DNA from: a virus
Reading direction: 5' to 3' (one strand)
IMG/VR virus record: IMGVR_UViG_3300037502_002311
Location: 1-29,677 of that record
DNA length: 29,677 bases
Shown: positions 6,102 to 14,059 of the stretch, in pieces
Layout of the letters: each line of letters begins with the position of its first letter
Position numbering within the stretch: position 1 is the stretch's first letter
Notes under the pieces: model-generated
Seen by the model: the letters and a program-made list of their open reading frames with translations, nothing else
Database searches by the model: none
Told to the model about the DNA's origin: nothing
Program-made: the position numbers and the translations under genes

Positions 6102-7208
6102 ATGCCCAGTACGACTGACTTCGCGCGTTCTATTGCAACGACCATTGTCAACTACCTCCGCGAGGAGGAGGTGGCAAGCCTCCGGCGTTACATGGTCCTC
6201 GCGGCCATCGAACAGCGCGGCAATGTTCGCATGAACATGGCTGGGCGCGGCGTTGAGTGGGAGGTGTCGTACCGGCTGCATAAGCCGACCGGGAACAACG
6301 GAGAGACTCCGCGTTCCTTCAGCCGCCAGAACCTCTGGAAGAACGCCAGCCTTGAGTACCGGGGCTATCAGGCGACGGACGTCCTGTACCGCAAGGAGCT
6401 TCTGGAGAACCGAGGCACCAGCGCGCTTATCAACGTCGCTGGCAAGATGGCCTCGCGCCTCCAGACGAGCATCGAACAGTACCTCGCGCAGGAGGTCTGG
6501 ATCGACGGCAGTTTGGCCGGGAACGAGCTGCGGTACCATGGCCTTGAGTCGTTCATGGGGAACAACGGCACCATCAAGTTCGATGACGGCACCCAGCGTG
6601 CCGCCAACGCTGCCGATCCGTTCGCGTTTCCCAGCGACACGTACGCCGGTCTTTCCACGGCTCTGGGTGCTTACGGCGGCTCGCAGCTTGAGGGCGTCTG
6701 GCCCTACGGCCGAGCGGAGAGCGAGTTCGACTTCTACTCGCCGATCCTGGTCAACACCACCAGCAGCTTCTTCGGCGGCACCACGTGGGCGGCCAACTGC
6801 ATCAAGGCGCTTCGCGAGGGCCTCCACACGGCGAAGCGGAACGACACCAAGGAAGACGCCATCGACCTGATCGTCATGGATCGGAAGATGTACACGGACT
6901 TCCTCAACGCGTACGAGGACAAGCAGCGGTTCATCGTCAGCAAGGAGAACGGCCTGAAGTCGCTGGGCTTCACCACGGTGGAGTTCGACGGCGTGGAGAT
7001 CGGCACCGAGTACGGCGTGCCGGCCAACACGGCGTACGGTCTTGCGATTGGGAACGTCGAACTGTTGAACATGGAAGGTCAGATGTTCAACAGTGAGGGA
7101 CCTTTCTACGACGAAATTTCCAACAGCTATAGGTACGTGGTAAGCACGCTCGGCAACCTTAAGTTCAAGAGTCCGAGGTCGTTTATCAAGTGGAAGAACT
7201 ACGCCTGA
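6102..7208 (+). CDS. Major capsid protein
   Basis: This 368-aa protein directly follows the scaffold with a 3-bp gap. The size, a helical N-terminal arm (TTIVNYLREEEVASLRRYMVLA), a beta-rich middle and ATPxxFSRQNLW-type loop region, and a C-terminal AIGNVELLNMEGQMFNSEGPF segment fit HK97-fold coat proteins of short-tailed phages. The segment DLIVMDRKMYTDFLNAYEDKQR (about residues 255-276), followed by FDGVEIGTEYGVPANTAY, matches the pattern of a spine helix and an A-domain strand found in many coat proteins ('...the value recorded in position..., a target residue reported'). It would form the icosahedral shell. The next gene and a terminator follow at once, allowing separate high-level expression. 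Confidence 0.85.
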   Translation: MPSTTDFARSIATTIVNYLREEEVASLRRYMVLAAIEQRGNVRMNMAGRGVEWEVSYRLHKPTGNNGETPRSFSRQNLWKNASLEYRGYQATDVLYRKELLENRGTSALINVAGKMASRLQTSIEQYLAQEVWIDGSLAGNELRYHGLESFMGNNGTIKFDDGTQRAANAADPFAFPSDTYAGLSTALGAYGGSQLEGVWPYGRAESEFDFYSPILVNTTSSFFGGTTWAANCIKALREGLHTAKRNDTKEDAIDLIVMDRKMYTDFLNAYEDKQRFIVSKENGLKSLGFTTVEFDGVEIGTEYGVPANTAYGLAIGNVELLNMEGQMFNSEGPFYDEISNSYRYVVSTLGNLKFKSPRSFIKWKNYA

Positions 7209-7224
7209 TCCCAAGGAGTGAAGA

Positions 7225-7779
7225 ATGTCTCTGCTGAATGATCCTCCGTTCGCGCTTGGCCAGACCCTCGGCGTGGAGACTCTTGCCGACGGCGGCAGCT
7301 GGGTGGGCGCTCTCAAGGAGTTCCCGGACGTCAACCCCGTGACTGGCGCCGTGCGGTCCAATCGCCGCAAGCTGTGCGTTGCGGTCCGGAACACCTCCGG
7401 CGTCGCGCTACTTCCCAAGCGTGTGGTCACGTGGAAGTCTGGCAGCTTCTCTGAGGTCAACGGCTACACCGCCGCGACCGACGCGGCCTCGGCCGGCGTG
7501 GTGGACGAGTGGCTGCCGGCCTCTGGCGTGGCGAACAACGATGTGTTCTGGCTGACCATCCAGGGTCCGACGGAGGTCAAGCTGGGCCCCGGCCTTACGG
7601 CTGCGGTGGATAGCGCTCTGGTGGCCCTTACGGCAGCGGCCAGCACGCACTCCACCACGGCGGGCCAAGCCCAGACGGGTGCTGCGACCTTCCTGCAGAA
7701 CGGCTACATCGGCCGGGCGATCTCGGCGGGTACGACTGCCCAGAACGTCCTCGCCATCGTCAATCTCGTCCGCAGTTGA
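7225..7779 (+). CDS. Probable capsid decoration (head-cement) protein
   Basis: The 184-aa product is small, beta-rich, Ala/Val/Thr-rich and almost free of charge clusters. It contains CVAVRNTSGVALLPKRVVTW (about residues 50-69) and a C-terminal GYIGRAISAGTTAQNVLAIVNL. This pattern, one domain with a final conserved 'G-x-A-x-x-A' strand pair, is common in proteins encoded just after phage coat genes that stud or cement the shell. A clear AAGGAG ribosome site precedes the ATG. The gene ends 29 bp before an intrinsic terminator, so scaffold, coat and this protein form one strong unit. The role is inferred from position and fold-like composition. Confidence 0.65.
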   Translation: MSLLNDPPFALGQTLGVETLADGGSWVGALKEFPDVNPVTGAVRSNRRKLCVAVRNTSGVALLPKRVVTWKSGSFSEVNGYTAATDAASAGVVDEWLPASGVANNDVFWLTIQGPTEVKLGPGLTAAVDSALVALTAAASTHSTTAGQAQTGAATFLQNGYIGRAISAGTTAQNVLAIVNLVRS

Positions 7780-7808
7780 TACTTGCCCTTTTGGGGGCTA
7801 AGGGGGGA

Positions 7809-7842
7809 GCCTCTGACCTGGGCAACTGGGTCAGAGGCTTTT
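7809..7842 (+). terminator. Intrinsic terminator after the capsid module
   Basis: GCCTCTGACC (7809-7818) and GGTCAGAGGC (7829-7838) make a perfect 10-bp stem around a 10-nt loop, followed at once by TTTT (7839-7842). This is a textbook Rho-independent terminator, 29 bp past the decoration gene. It would let coat-protein mRNA accumulate separately from the downstream genes. Confidence 0.85.
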
Positions 7843-7861
7843 CCTGTTTCTGGACTACGCA

Positions 7862-8008
7862 ATGGAATCAGCCATCCCCAACCTGGAGTTCATCCGGCAG
7901 CTCATCGCTGAGGCTCGCCAGGACGTTCCCGGCATGGACATGGAGCGTCTGCGGATGGTGATGACAGAGGGATCCCCCATGGTGACTGAGCAGCAGGAGG
8001 ACCGCTGA
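7862..8008 (+). CDS. Hypothetical small acidic protein (48 aa)
   Basis: The frame MESAIPNLEFIRQLIAEARQ... codes for a 48-aa amphipathic acidic protein ending TEQQEDR. Its stop overlaps the next ATG by one base (TGATG), which supports translation. No strong ribosome site precedes its own ATG, and it lies only 19 bp after the terminator, so its transcription depends on read-through or an unseen promoter. No family is recognised. Confidence 0.5.
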   Translation: MESAIPNLEFIRQLIAEARQDVPGMDMERLRMVMTEGSPMVTEQQEDR

Positions 8009-10083
8009 TGATCCGGCAGCAGCCAGGGCGCCCGGGCGTTAACCCGCTGAGGGCTGGAGGAAACGCTGGCGGGCTTGAGCAGGGCTACCAGCAGCCGCAG
8101 GGCAACCAGACCAAGGGCCTGGACCTGTCTTCGTACGCCCCCGGCCGTGCCCAGCCCATCCAGCCTCCTTCGCAGGGCGAGCCCTATCAGGCGTACACCG
8201 AGAACGCGAACATGCGGCTTTCGCCCCCGCGGCCACAGTCTGGCCAGCAGCCAAGTGCGCAACGCTATCAGCTCGGCGGCGGCACTGAGTACGCAGGTGG
8301 CACGCCGTACTTCAGCGAGCGGCCAGGCCCCATGCCGCGGCAGCAGTGGGCCGCACCGTTGCGAGAGACGCCTGCCGCGGGCACGCAGCAGCAGGTGCCA
8401 TTCACGCAGTCTGCCGTGGGCGTTGGTGGCCAGCAGTTCTCAGACCCGTCTCAGGCGATTGCTCAGCGTGACGCCCTGATCCAGCGGATCAACGAGGCGA
8501 GGGCGCCGATGTTTGCCAACGCCGGAATGTACGTGGGCGGCGCAGCTCCGCCCCCGCCCCAGCCGCTGGACTTCAACGCGCTCCTTGGCCAGGCGAACGA
8601 AATGGTTGCCGGCGGGTGGCAAAACCCGTTTGCGGCGCCTGCCCAGCCGTCCATCTCCGGCCTGATGTCCCCACCACCGGGGGGCTACTATCCCGGCGGA
8701 ACGATGAACGACGGGTACGGCATGCGCCCCTACCCCACGTGGAATCCGAGGCCGTCTTTGACTGACGGCCAGGCCTACCCACTGCCGGCGGTTGGCTATC
8801 CCGGATTCCCGTCACAGCCTCCGATGGCTCCGCCGCAAAGCCGGCCCATGCCACTTCCTGGCCCGGGGCCAGCGCCCGGGTACGGCACGCCTCCAGAACG
8901 CCGCGGCGGTATAAGGACAGCGGACTGGCGTGATGCAGACGGCGACGGGGTAGACGACAGGGACCAAGACGGCCCCGGCATGCCGCCGTATCCTCGGCCG
9001 ACGCCAAACCCCAAGGGCGTCGGCAGTGGCAACTGGCCCATGCGCCCTGACGGTGGACTTGCCCCGGCGCCAGCGCCCGGGTCCGGCGCGCCTCCAGATC
9101 GCCGCGGCGGGTCCGGCCGGAGCGCCGGCGGCGGGGAAGGCATTTGGAAGGAGTACCTGTCCACGCCTAGCGTGCGCGACTGGGCGCTGAACTCTGACGG
9201 GCCTGCTGCGGAGAACGCCAGAAAGAAAATGATGGAACTGGGGATGATGCCTCCTTCCCGGCCCGGCCAAGCAAGCCCGGTCGCTCCGCCGTCTCAGGGG
9301 ACTCCGGCACAGCGCCCGCCGAGTTGGGGCATGCCCGGGATCCCGCCCCAAATGCCGCCGTCGAATCCGCCGCCGCCCCAGTATCAGCCGCCTGCAGAGG
9401 GAACTAGCCGCATTGACCCAGGAACTGGCAAGGCTGTTACCTACAGCAACGGACAGTGGACTTGGCGGCCCAACCCAGTGAGCGGCGCAGTTACTTATGA
9501 CGTATCGCGTTTTGGGGACGGAACTCCAGCACCTCCGCCTCCCGCCGCGCCTGCCACCCAGCAGCCGGCTGACCCAAGCGCCGTCACCGACCTGACTTCT
9601 CTGCCGTTCTACAAGTCTCTGTTTGTGGGCGACACGGTTCGCCGGATGCCGAACGGCCAGTACCAAGTCTTGGATTGGTCCGGCAAGCCTGTTGAGGTGT
9701 ACGCAAGCAACGGGACGGAGCCGATAATCAGGTCCGGCAAGGGCCGCACCGGCAACACAATCTGGGGCTCAACGCCAGAAGGTGCCGCGGAAAATGCGGC
9801 GAGACTTCAGCGGTTAATGGAAGAAGACGCCCCTCGCAAGCAGGCGCAGTCTGCTGACATTGACGCAAAGCTGAAGCGGCTTGAGGAACTGCGAACAGCC
9901 GCTCTCCGGAGGGCGAAGGCTGGCAAGCTCAGGGAAGGTGGTTTCAAATCTCCGGAGTACCGCGAGTACAACGACCTTATGAATTTTGCATCTGCTCTTG
10001 ATGATGATCGCACGCAGTGGGATCAGCTGACCGCTCAGCAGCGAAACATGGTCAGAAGGCTCAACCCCACAGCTGCTTTTTAG
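8008..10083 (+). CDS. Proline/glutamine-rich disordered virion protein (691 aa)
   Basis: The first 560 residues are dominated by Pro, Gly, Gln and Ala and should be unstructured. They include the internal duplication PAPGYGTPPERRGG / PAPGSGAPPDRRGG (about residues 288-301 and 355-368). Between the copies, DADGDGVDDRDQDG (about 309-322) reads as a DxDxDG-type calcium-binding loop like those of thrombospondin type-3 or dockerin repeats. After residue about 560 the protein becomes charged and helical, with a likely coiled coil (DIDAKLKRLEELRTAALRRAKAG). No enzyme motif is visible. A flexible virion protein, perhaps an internal or tail-associated linker, is the best guess. The start is coupled to the upstream 48-aa gene. 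Confidence 0.6.
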   Translation: MIRQQPGRPGVNPLRAGGNAGGLEQGYQQPQGNQTKGLDLSSYAPGRAQPIQPPSQGEPYQAYTENANMRLSPPRPQSGQQPSAQRYQLGGGTEYAGGTPYFSERPGPMPRQQWAAPLRETPAAGTQQQVPFTQSAVGVGGQQFSDPSQAIAQRDALIQRINEARAPMFANAGMYVGGAAPPPPQPLDFNALLGQANEMVAGGWQNPFAAPAQPSISGLMSPPPGGYYPGGTMNDGYGMRPYPTWNPRPSLTDGQAYPLPAVGYPGFPSQPPMAPPQSRPMPLPGPGPAPGYGTPPERRGGIRTADWRDADGDGVDDRDQDGPGMPPYPRPTPNPKGVGSGNWPMRPDGGLAPAPAPGSGAPPDRRGGSGRSAGGGEGIWKEYLSTPSVRDWALNSDGPAAENARKKMMELGMMPPSRPGQASPVAPPSQGTPAQRPPSWGMPGIPPQMPPSNPPPPQYQPPAEGTSRIDPGTGKAVTYSNGQWTWRPNPVSGAVTYDVSRFGDGTPAPPPPAAPATQQPADPSAVTDLTSLPFYKSLFVGDTVRRMPNGQYQVLDWSGKPVEVYASNGTEPIIRSGKGRTGNTIWGSTPEGAAENAARLQRLMEEDAPRKQAQSADIDAKLKRLEELRTAALRRAKAGKLREGGFKSPEYREYNDLMNFASALDDDRTQWDQLTAQQRNMVRRLNPTAAF
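8869..9111 (+). repeat. Direct repeat of 42 bp inside the proline-rich gene
   Basis: Segments 8869-8910 and 9070-9111 match at about 38 of 42 positions and both encode a PAPG-x-G-x-PP-x-RRGG block. The near identity at DNA level suggests a recent in-frame duplication or recombination within the gene. The calcium-loop-like sequence lies between the two copies. Confidence 0.65.
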
Positions 10084-10087
10084 CCGG

Positions 10088-10116
10088 TTGACGCCATAGA
10101 TGTACGCAAGTACACT
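10088..10116 (+). promoter_or_regulatory. Sigma70-like promoter ahead of the GT-methyltransferase gene
   Basis: A TTGACG -35 box (10088-10093) and a TACACT -10 box (10111-10116) are spaced by 17 bp in the 59-bp gap after the proline-rich gene. The -35 is five of six and the -10 four of six. Transcription would begin near 10123, with an AAGG ribosome site before the ATG at 10143. It could give extra transcription of the following enzyme and packaging genes. Confidence 0.5.
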
Positions 10117-10142
10117 AATGCACCCTCCCCCCAAGGTGTTCC

Positions 10143-11555
10143 ATGCAGCAGAAGTTCAACGTCGGCTTTGTGACTTTCTCCTACGGCGGCAACGGCGGCA
10201 TCTCGTCTGAGGTGCCCAACATCCGGGAGTGGATGGTGCCGCTGGTCGCTGATCTCTCCAAGGACTCACGGATCGACCAGATCCGCGTCTGGAACCTGGC
10301 GGACACGCCGATCACCATGACCCGCAACAGGGCGGTTGTCATGGCCCGGGAGTACGGTGTTGACTGCCTGGTGATGGTGGACTCCGACATGCACCCGGAC
10401 GTTCACGCTGGCTCACTTGACGCGAAGCCCTTCTTCCAGACCAGCTTCGACTTCTTTGTGGACCACTACTCCAAGGGTCCCTGTGTGATCGGTGCCCCCT
10501 ACTGTGGGCCTCCGCCCGTGGAGTGCGTGTACGTGTTCCGCTGGAACAACATGCAGAGCCACAACCCAGGCCCGGACTTCCAGCTGGAGATGTATGACCG
10601 GCACACGGCGGTCAAGATGGCCGGCATCCAGGAGTGCGCCGCACTGCCCACCGGGCTGATCATGTATGACATGCGGGCGTTCTCGCTCACGGAGCCCAAG
10701 ACGACGGACGACAAGCCGTGGTTCTACTACGAGTGGAAGGACCACTTCTGTGCCGAGAAGGCGTCCACGGAAGACGTCACCATGACCCGCGACCTGTCGC
10801 TCGTCGGCACGCAGAAGCTGGGCTACAACCCGGTGTACTGCAACTGGGATGCGTGGGCTGGTCACTGGAAGCCCAAGTGCGTCGGCAAGCCGCAGGTCAT
10901 TGACGCCGCGGGCGTGTCGGCCAAGCTCAAGGACTGCTGGTCCGGCAACTATGAAGTCGGCGTCAAGCTCTGCGACCTCAAGGCACCGGAGTGGCTGGAC
11001 ACGCTCAAGAAGCAGTCGTCCTTTGACGGTCTTGGCATGGAGCTTCCGGAGCGGGACTGCGATGCCATCCGCCGAATGATCACGGACTTCCAGGCGGTTC
11101 ACAACCGCCCTCCAGTCGTTGCCGAGATCGGCTCTTGGGCTGGACGGTCTGCAATCCTTATGGCGTCCCTGGGGGCCACGGTGTATTGCATCGACCACTG
11201 GAAGGGCAACCAGCATGACGCCGGCACCGCCGGGGTGGATCCGGAGACGGCGTACCAGACGTTCCTCCGGAACACCGCCAGGTACCGCGAGGCCGGAAGC
11301 ATTATCCCGTTCCGCGGAAGCTCCGCCGAGGCGTCGGTCCATTTCCTGGCCACCGGCACGGATTTCGACATCGTCTACATCGACGCCGAGCATACGTACG
11401 AGGCGGTCAAGAAGGACATCGCCATGTGGCGGCCCATGGCCCAGCACCTGATCGCGGGACATGACTACGGCGTCTTTCCTGGCGTGGGCAAGGCGGTTCG
11501 CGAGGCGTTTGCCGGCTGGCGAACCGCCGGCAGCGTGTGGATGGCTAAGCCGTGA
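10143..11555 (+). CDS. Fusion of a glycosyltransferase-like domain and a SAM-dependent methyltransferase
   Basis: The first about 290 residues look like a GT-A glycosyltransferase. NLADTPITMTRNRAVVMARE (about 51-70) is followed by VDCLVMVDSDMHPD (about 73-86), whose DSD is the expected metal/nucleotide-sugar binding motif. Residues about 300-470 look like a class I methyltransferase: VVAEIGSWAGRSAILMA (about 323-339) is a glycine motif I, and DFDIVYIDAEHTYEAVKKDI (about 408-427) is the acidic motif and following helix of the Methyltransf_24 type. The product could build and methylate a glycan on host surface or virion, or modify a phage component; the substrate is unknown. Its stop overlaps the next GTG start, tying it to the packaging genes. 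Both domain calls rest on motif reading. Confidence 0.7.
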   Translation: MQQKFNVGFVTFSYGGNGGISSEVPNIREWMVPLVADLSKDSRIDQIRVWNLADTPITMTRNRAVVMAREYGVDCLVMVDSDMHPDVHAGSLDAKPFFQTSFDFFVDHYSKGPCVIGAPYCGPPPVECVYVFRWNNMQSHNPGPDFQLEMYDRHTAVKMAGIQECAALPTGLIMYDMRAFSLTEPKTTDDKPWFYYEWKDHFCAEKASTEDVTMTRDLSLVGTQKLGYNPVYCNWDAWAGHWKPKCVGKPQVIDAAGVSAKLKDCWSGNYEVGVKLCDLKAPEWLDTLKKQSSFDGLGMELPERDCDAIRRMITDFQAVHNRPPVVAEIGSWAGRSAILMASLGATVYCIDHWKGNQHDAGTAGVDPETAYQTFLRNTARYREAGSIIPFRGSSAEASVHFLATGTDFDIVYIDAEHTYEAVKKDIAMWRPMAQHLIAGHDYGVFPGVGKAVREAFAGWRTAGSVWMAKP

Positions 11556-12079
11556 GAACCTGCGTCAAGTGCAAGAAGGACCTGCCGGACGAGGCGTTCC
11601 ACCTTGCGTCTGACGGCAAGCGTCACCCGCGATGCAAGGCCTGCCGCACGGCCTACGAACGCAAGAGGCGAAAGCAGAAGAAGGACGACCGGCTTGACCA
11701 GATTGAGCGAGACGCGGTCGATGTGTTCTGCAAGGCGGCGAGGCTTGGTGGTGGGAATATCCCGCACAGCGCTGAGCTGCTGGAGACGCTGCTGGATTAC
11801 ATGGGCGGGACCAGAGGCTTCGCCAATCTGTTTATGAAGCAGTACTACGATAGCCCGCCGGGCGGGGCGTTCCGGACGAAGCAGCTGGAAACCATCGTCC
11901 GCCTGGTGACGAACAACGCCGCGATGGGCGGGGCGAAGAAGCCTCTGACGCTGTGGAGCGAGGAGGAGCTGGAAGACGAGCTGCGGGTGCGGCTGATTGA
12001 GACTGCCGCCACCCTGCGAACGATCACCGTCGAAGCCTTGCCGGAGGTCCGTGAAGAAGCACCCGCGCAAGATCCCTGA
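11552..12079 (+). CDS. Putative small terminase subunit with zinc-knuckle N-terminus
   Basis: The 175-aa protein starts at a GTG overlapping the previous stop (GTGA). It opens with CVKC and CKAC (Cys 4, 7, 28, 31), a four-Cys zinc-binding knuckle, followed by a very basic helix (YERKRRKQKKDDR). The rest is helical with a GGTRGFANLFMKQYYD stretch and an acidic C-terminus. Position directly before and overlapping the large terminase suggests it is the DNA-recognising small subunit. A zinc knuckle at that end is unlike the usual helix-turn-helix form, and the residues after position 60 would be the oligomer part. An independent regulator or HNH-derived protein is the alternative. Confidence 0.55.
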   Translation: MRTCVKCKKDLPDEAFHLASDGKRHPRCKACRTAYERKRRKQKKDDRLDQIERDAVDVFCKAARLGGGNIPHSAELLETLLDYMGGTRGFANLFMKQYYDSPPGGAFRTKQLETIVRLVTNNAAMGGAKKPLTLWSEEELEDELRVRLIETAATLRTITVEALPEVREEAPAQDP

Positions 12080-13739
12080 TCCGCCCAAGCCTGACGGGGT
12101 GGACCTCAAGGCCGCGCTGACCCAGCACTCGCTGGGCGTTCTCAAGGAAGTCCAGGCTGAGATCAAGAGCCGTCGCATTGAGGCGTTGCGGCTGTATGAG
12201 CCGATGCCCCACCAGGATCTCATGCACTCCGAGCGATGCTCCGAGCGGATCATCCTTGGTGGCAACCGCAGCGGAAAGTCCCTCAGCACCTTTGTGGAGG
12301 ACGCCCGCGCTGCCACGGGCCAGGACCCGTACGGCAAGTACCCGGAGCGAGACGGCATCCTGATCATCGTCGGCCGCAACTGGCCGCACATTGGCCTGGT
12401 GTGCTATCCGATGCTCTTCAAGGCCGGGGCATTCAAGATCATCAAGGACCTTGAGACGGGCGACTGGCGTGCGTTCCGCCCTGTGCAGGACGCTGATCGC
12501 ATTGCCGAGGCCAAGCCGGCTCCGCCGCTGATCCCGCCGCGGTACGTGGTGGACACCTCCTGGGTGCTGAAGAACGCCGGCTACTGCCAGAAGGTCACGC
12601 TCGCCAACGGCTGGGTGATCAACTTCTTCTCGTCCGAGGGTGAGCCTCCGCAGGGATTTCAGGCGGATTTGGTCCACCTGGACGAGGACGTCTCCAATCC
12701 CGCATGGGTGGGTGAGATGCAGGCTCGTCTCGCAGACCGCAAGGGCCGCCTGATGTGGTCTGCAATGCCACATTCCAAGAACGATGCGTTGCTGGGTCTG
12801 TGTGAGCGAGCCGACCGCGAGGCCGAGCTTGGCACAGAGAACCCCATCATTAAGAAGTTCGTCTTCAGGTTTTTGGATAACGCCCATATCGACCAGGCCG
12901 AGAAGGAGAAGAACATCTCCCGGTGGTCTGCCCTGGGCGTGGACGAGCTTCGCATGCGTGCGGAAGGCGAGTTCACCCAGGACTCCATCCTGATGTACCC
13001 GTCATTCAACCCTACGGTCCATGTCCTCAAGCGAGAGGATCTGCCAGGCGGCATACCGCCCAACTGGTGCAAGTATGTCGCTATTGACCCTGGCCACACG
13101 GTCATGGCGTGCGTGTTTGGGGCCGTGCCGCCGGACGAGAAGTTCCTGCTGATCTATGACGAGCTGTACATCCGCAACTGCAACGCCCTGATCTGGGGCG
13201 AGGAGTTCGCCAAGAAGGCCCAGGACCAGCACTTCTACGCGTTCATCATGGACATGCACGGCGGCACGCTGCGCGACCTGGGCTCTGGCCGCCTCCCGTG
13301 CGACCTGTACTCCGAACAGCTCCGCACGCGGAACCTCAAGGCCCAGATGAGCGGCTACCAGTTTGTGCCTGGGTCAGACGACATCATCGCCCGGACGAAC
13401 CTGGTGCGGCAGATGCTGCACATCCAGGGCGACGGCAGCACGCGGGTGAAGTTCCTGGAAGGCGGCACGCCTGAGTTGCTCCGGGAAATCAAGCGATACA
13501 AGAAGAAGGTTGTGCAGAGTAACAACGGTCCGTTCATCACGGACATGCCCAACACTCGCGGCGAGGTCCACGCCGTCCAGTGCTTGGAGTACCTCTGTGC
13601 CTACGAACCACAGTATCACGCCCCCCCAACGACGCCGGGCGCGGAGCCCTGGTACGTGAAGTGGCTGGCCGAGAAGAAGAAGCGGCAGGGGGATGACGGG
13701 CGTGGGTATGTCGTTTTGGGTCCTACCAGAAAGGGGTGA
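12051..13739 (+). CDS. terL: Terminase large subunit
   Basis: The packaging motor ATPase and headful nuclease. With the GTG start at 12051 the protein has 562 residues. The Walker A loop GGNRSGKS is at about 70-77, and the Walker B-like DLVHLDED, with the catalytic acid, at about 206-213. The RNase H-like nuclease half has YVAIDPGHT (Asp at about 346) and FIMDMHGG (Asp at about 401); a third acidic residue probably lies near NTRGEVHAVQCLEYL. It would pump DNA into the procapsid through the portal. The GTG has GGAGG 3 bp upstream, closer than usual; the frame is open further upstream to 11997 but in a less likely composition. It overlaps the previous gene by 29 bp. Confidence 0.93.
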   Translation: MKKHPRKIPDPPKPDGVDLKAALTQHSLGVLKEVQAEIKSRRIEALRLYEPMPHQDLMHSERCSERIILGGNRSGKSLSTFVEDARAATGQDPYGKYPERDGILIIVGRNWPHIGLVCYPMLFKAGAFKIIKDLETGDWRAFRPVQDADRIAEAKPAPPLIPPRYVVDTSWVLKNAGYCQKVTLANGWVINFFSSEGEPPQGFQADLVHLDEDVSNPAWVGEMQARLADRKGRLMWSAMPHSKNDALLGLCERADREAELGTENPIIKKFVFRFLDNAHIDQAEKEKNISRWSALGVDELRMRAEGEFTQDSILMYPSFNPTVHVLKREDLPGGIPPNWCKYVAIDPGHTVMACVFGAVPPDEKFLLIYDELYIRNCNALIWGEEFAKKAQDQHFYAFIMDMHGGTLRDLGSGRLPCDLYSEQLRTRNLKAQMSGYQFVPGSDDIIARTNLVRQMLHIQGDGSTRVKFLEGGTPELLREIKRYKKKVVQSNNGPFITDMPNTRGEVHAVQCLEYLCAYEPQYHAPPTTPGAEPWYVKWLAEKKKRQGDDGRGYVVLGPTRKG

Positions 13740-13742
13740 TGT

Positions 13743-14048
13743 GTGTCCTATCAGATGCCTGAAGTGAGCGTGGGCGAGACGGTCCTGTACTACGTGCATG
13801 AGAACGCCGAGCCGATCATGGCGTTCGTCACCCGGGTGGGGCGTGGCACCATCGAATGCTGGTCGCTGTCCCCCGGGTACGGCGGCGTGGACCGCACCAG
13901 CGTCCACCACAAGGACGATCCGGCCCTGGAAAACCCCAACCTGAAGGCTTTTGGGGCGTGGTCGCACCGGCCGCGGGATCCCCGCATCGCCCAGCTCTCC
14001 GAGCGGCTTTCCGCCCTGGAGAAGGCCGGCGGGGGCAATAAGAAGTAG
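13743..14048 (+). CDS. Conserved small phage protein between terminase and portal
   Basis: The 101-aa product contains ETVLYYVHENAEPIMAFVTRVG followed by SPGYGGVDRTSVHHKDDPALENPNLKAFGAWSH, and then a helical tail (RIAQLSERLSALEKAGGGNKK). I have seen this general layout (an opening beta barrel with 'V-x-H-x-D-D-P' and then a Trp) in short proteins encoded beside phage portals. The function is unknown. The GTG at 13743 follows the terminase stop by 3 bp with GGGG about 6 bp upstream; an ATG at 13755 is the alternative start. Confidence 0.65.
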   Translation: MSYQMPEVSVGETVLYYVHENAEPIMAFVTRVGRGTIECWSLSPGYGGVDRTSVHHKDDPALENPNLKAFGAWSHRPRDPRIAQLSERLSALEKAGGGNKK

Positions 14049-14059
14049 CAGGAACACTC

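Noticed and set aside
6063-7460. 465-codon open frame on the minus strand
   Set aside because: It is antisense to the major capsid gene, whose protein is clearly recognisable; codon bias of high-GC genes leaves such frames open by chance.
8812-9666. 284-codon minus-strand open frame and other frames opposite the proline-rich gene
   Set aside because: Repeated Pro/Gly codons keep the opposite strand free of stops; no ribosome site or family resemblance was seen.
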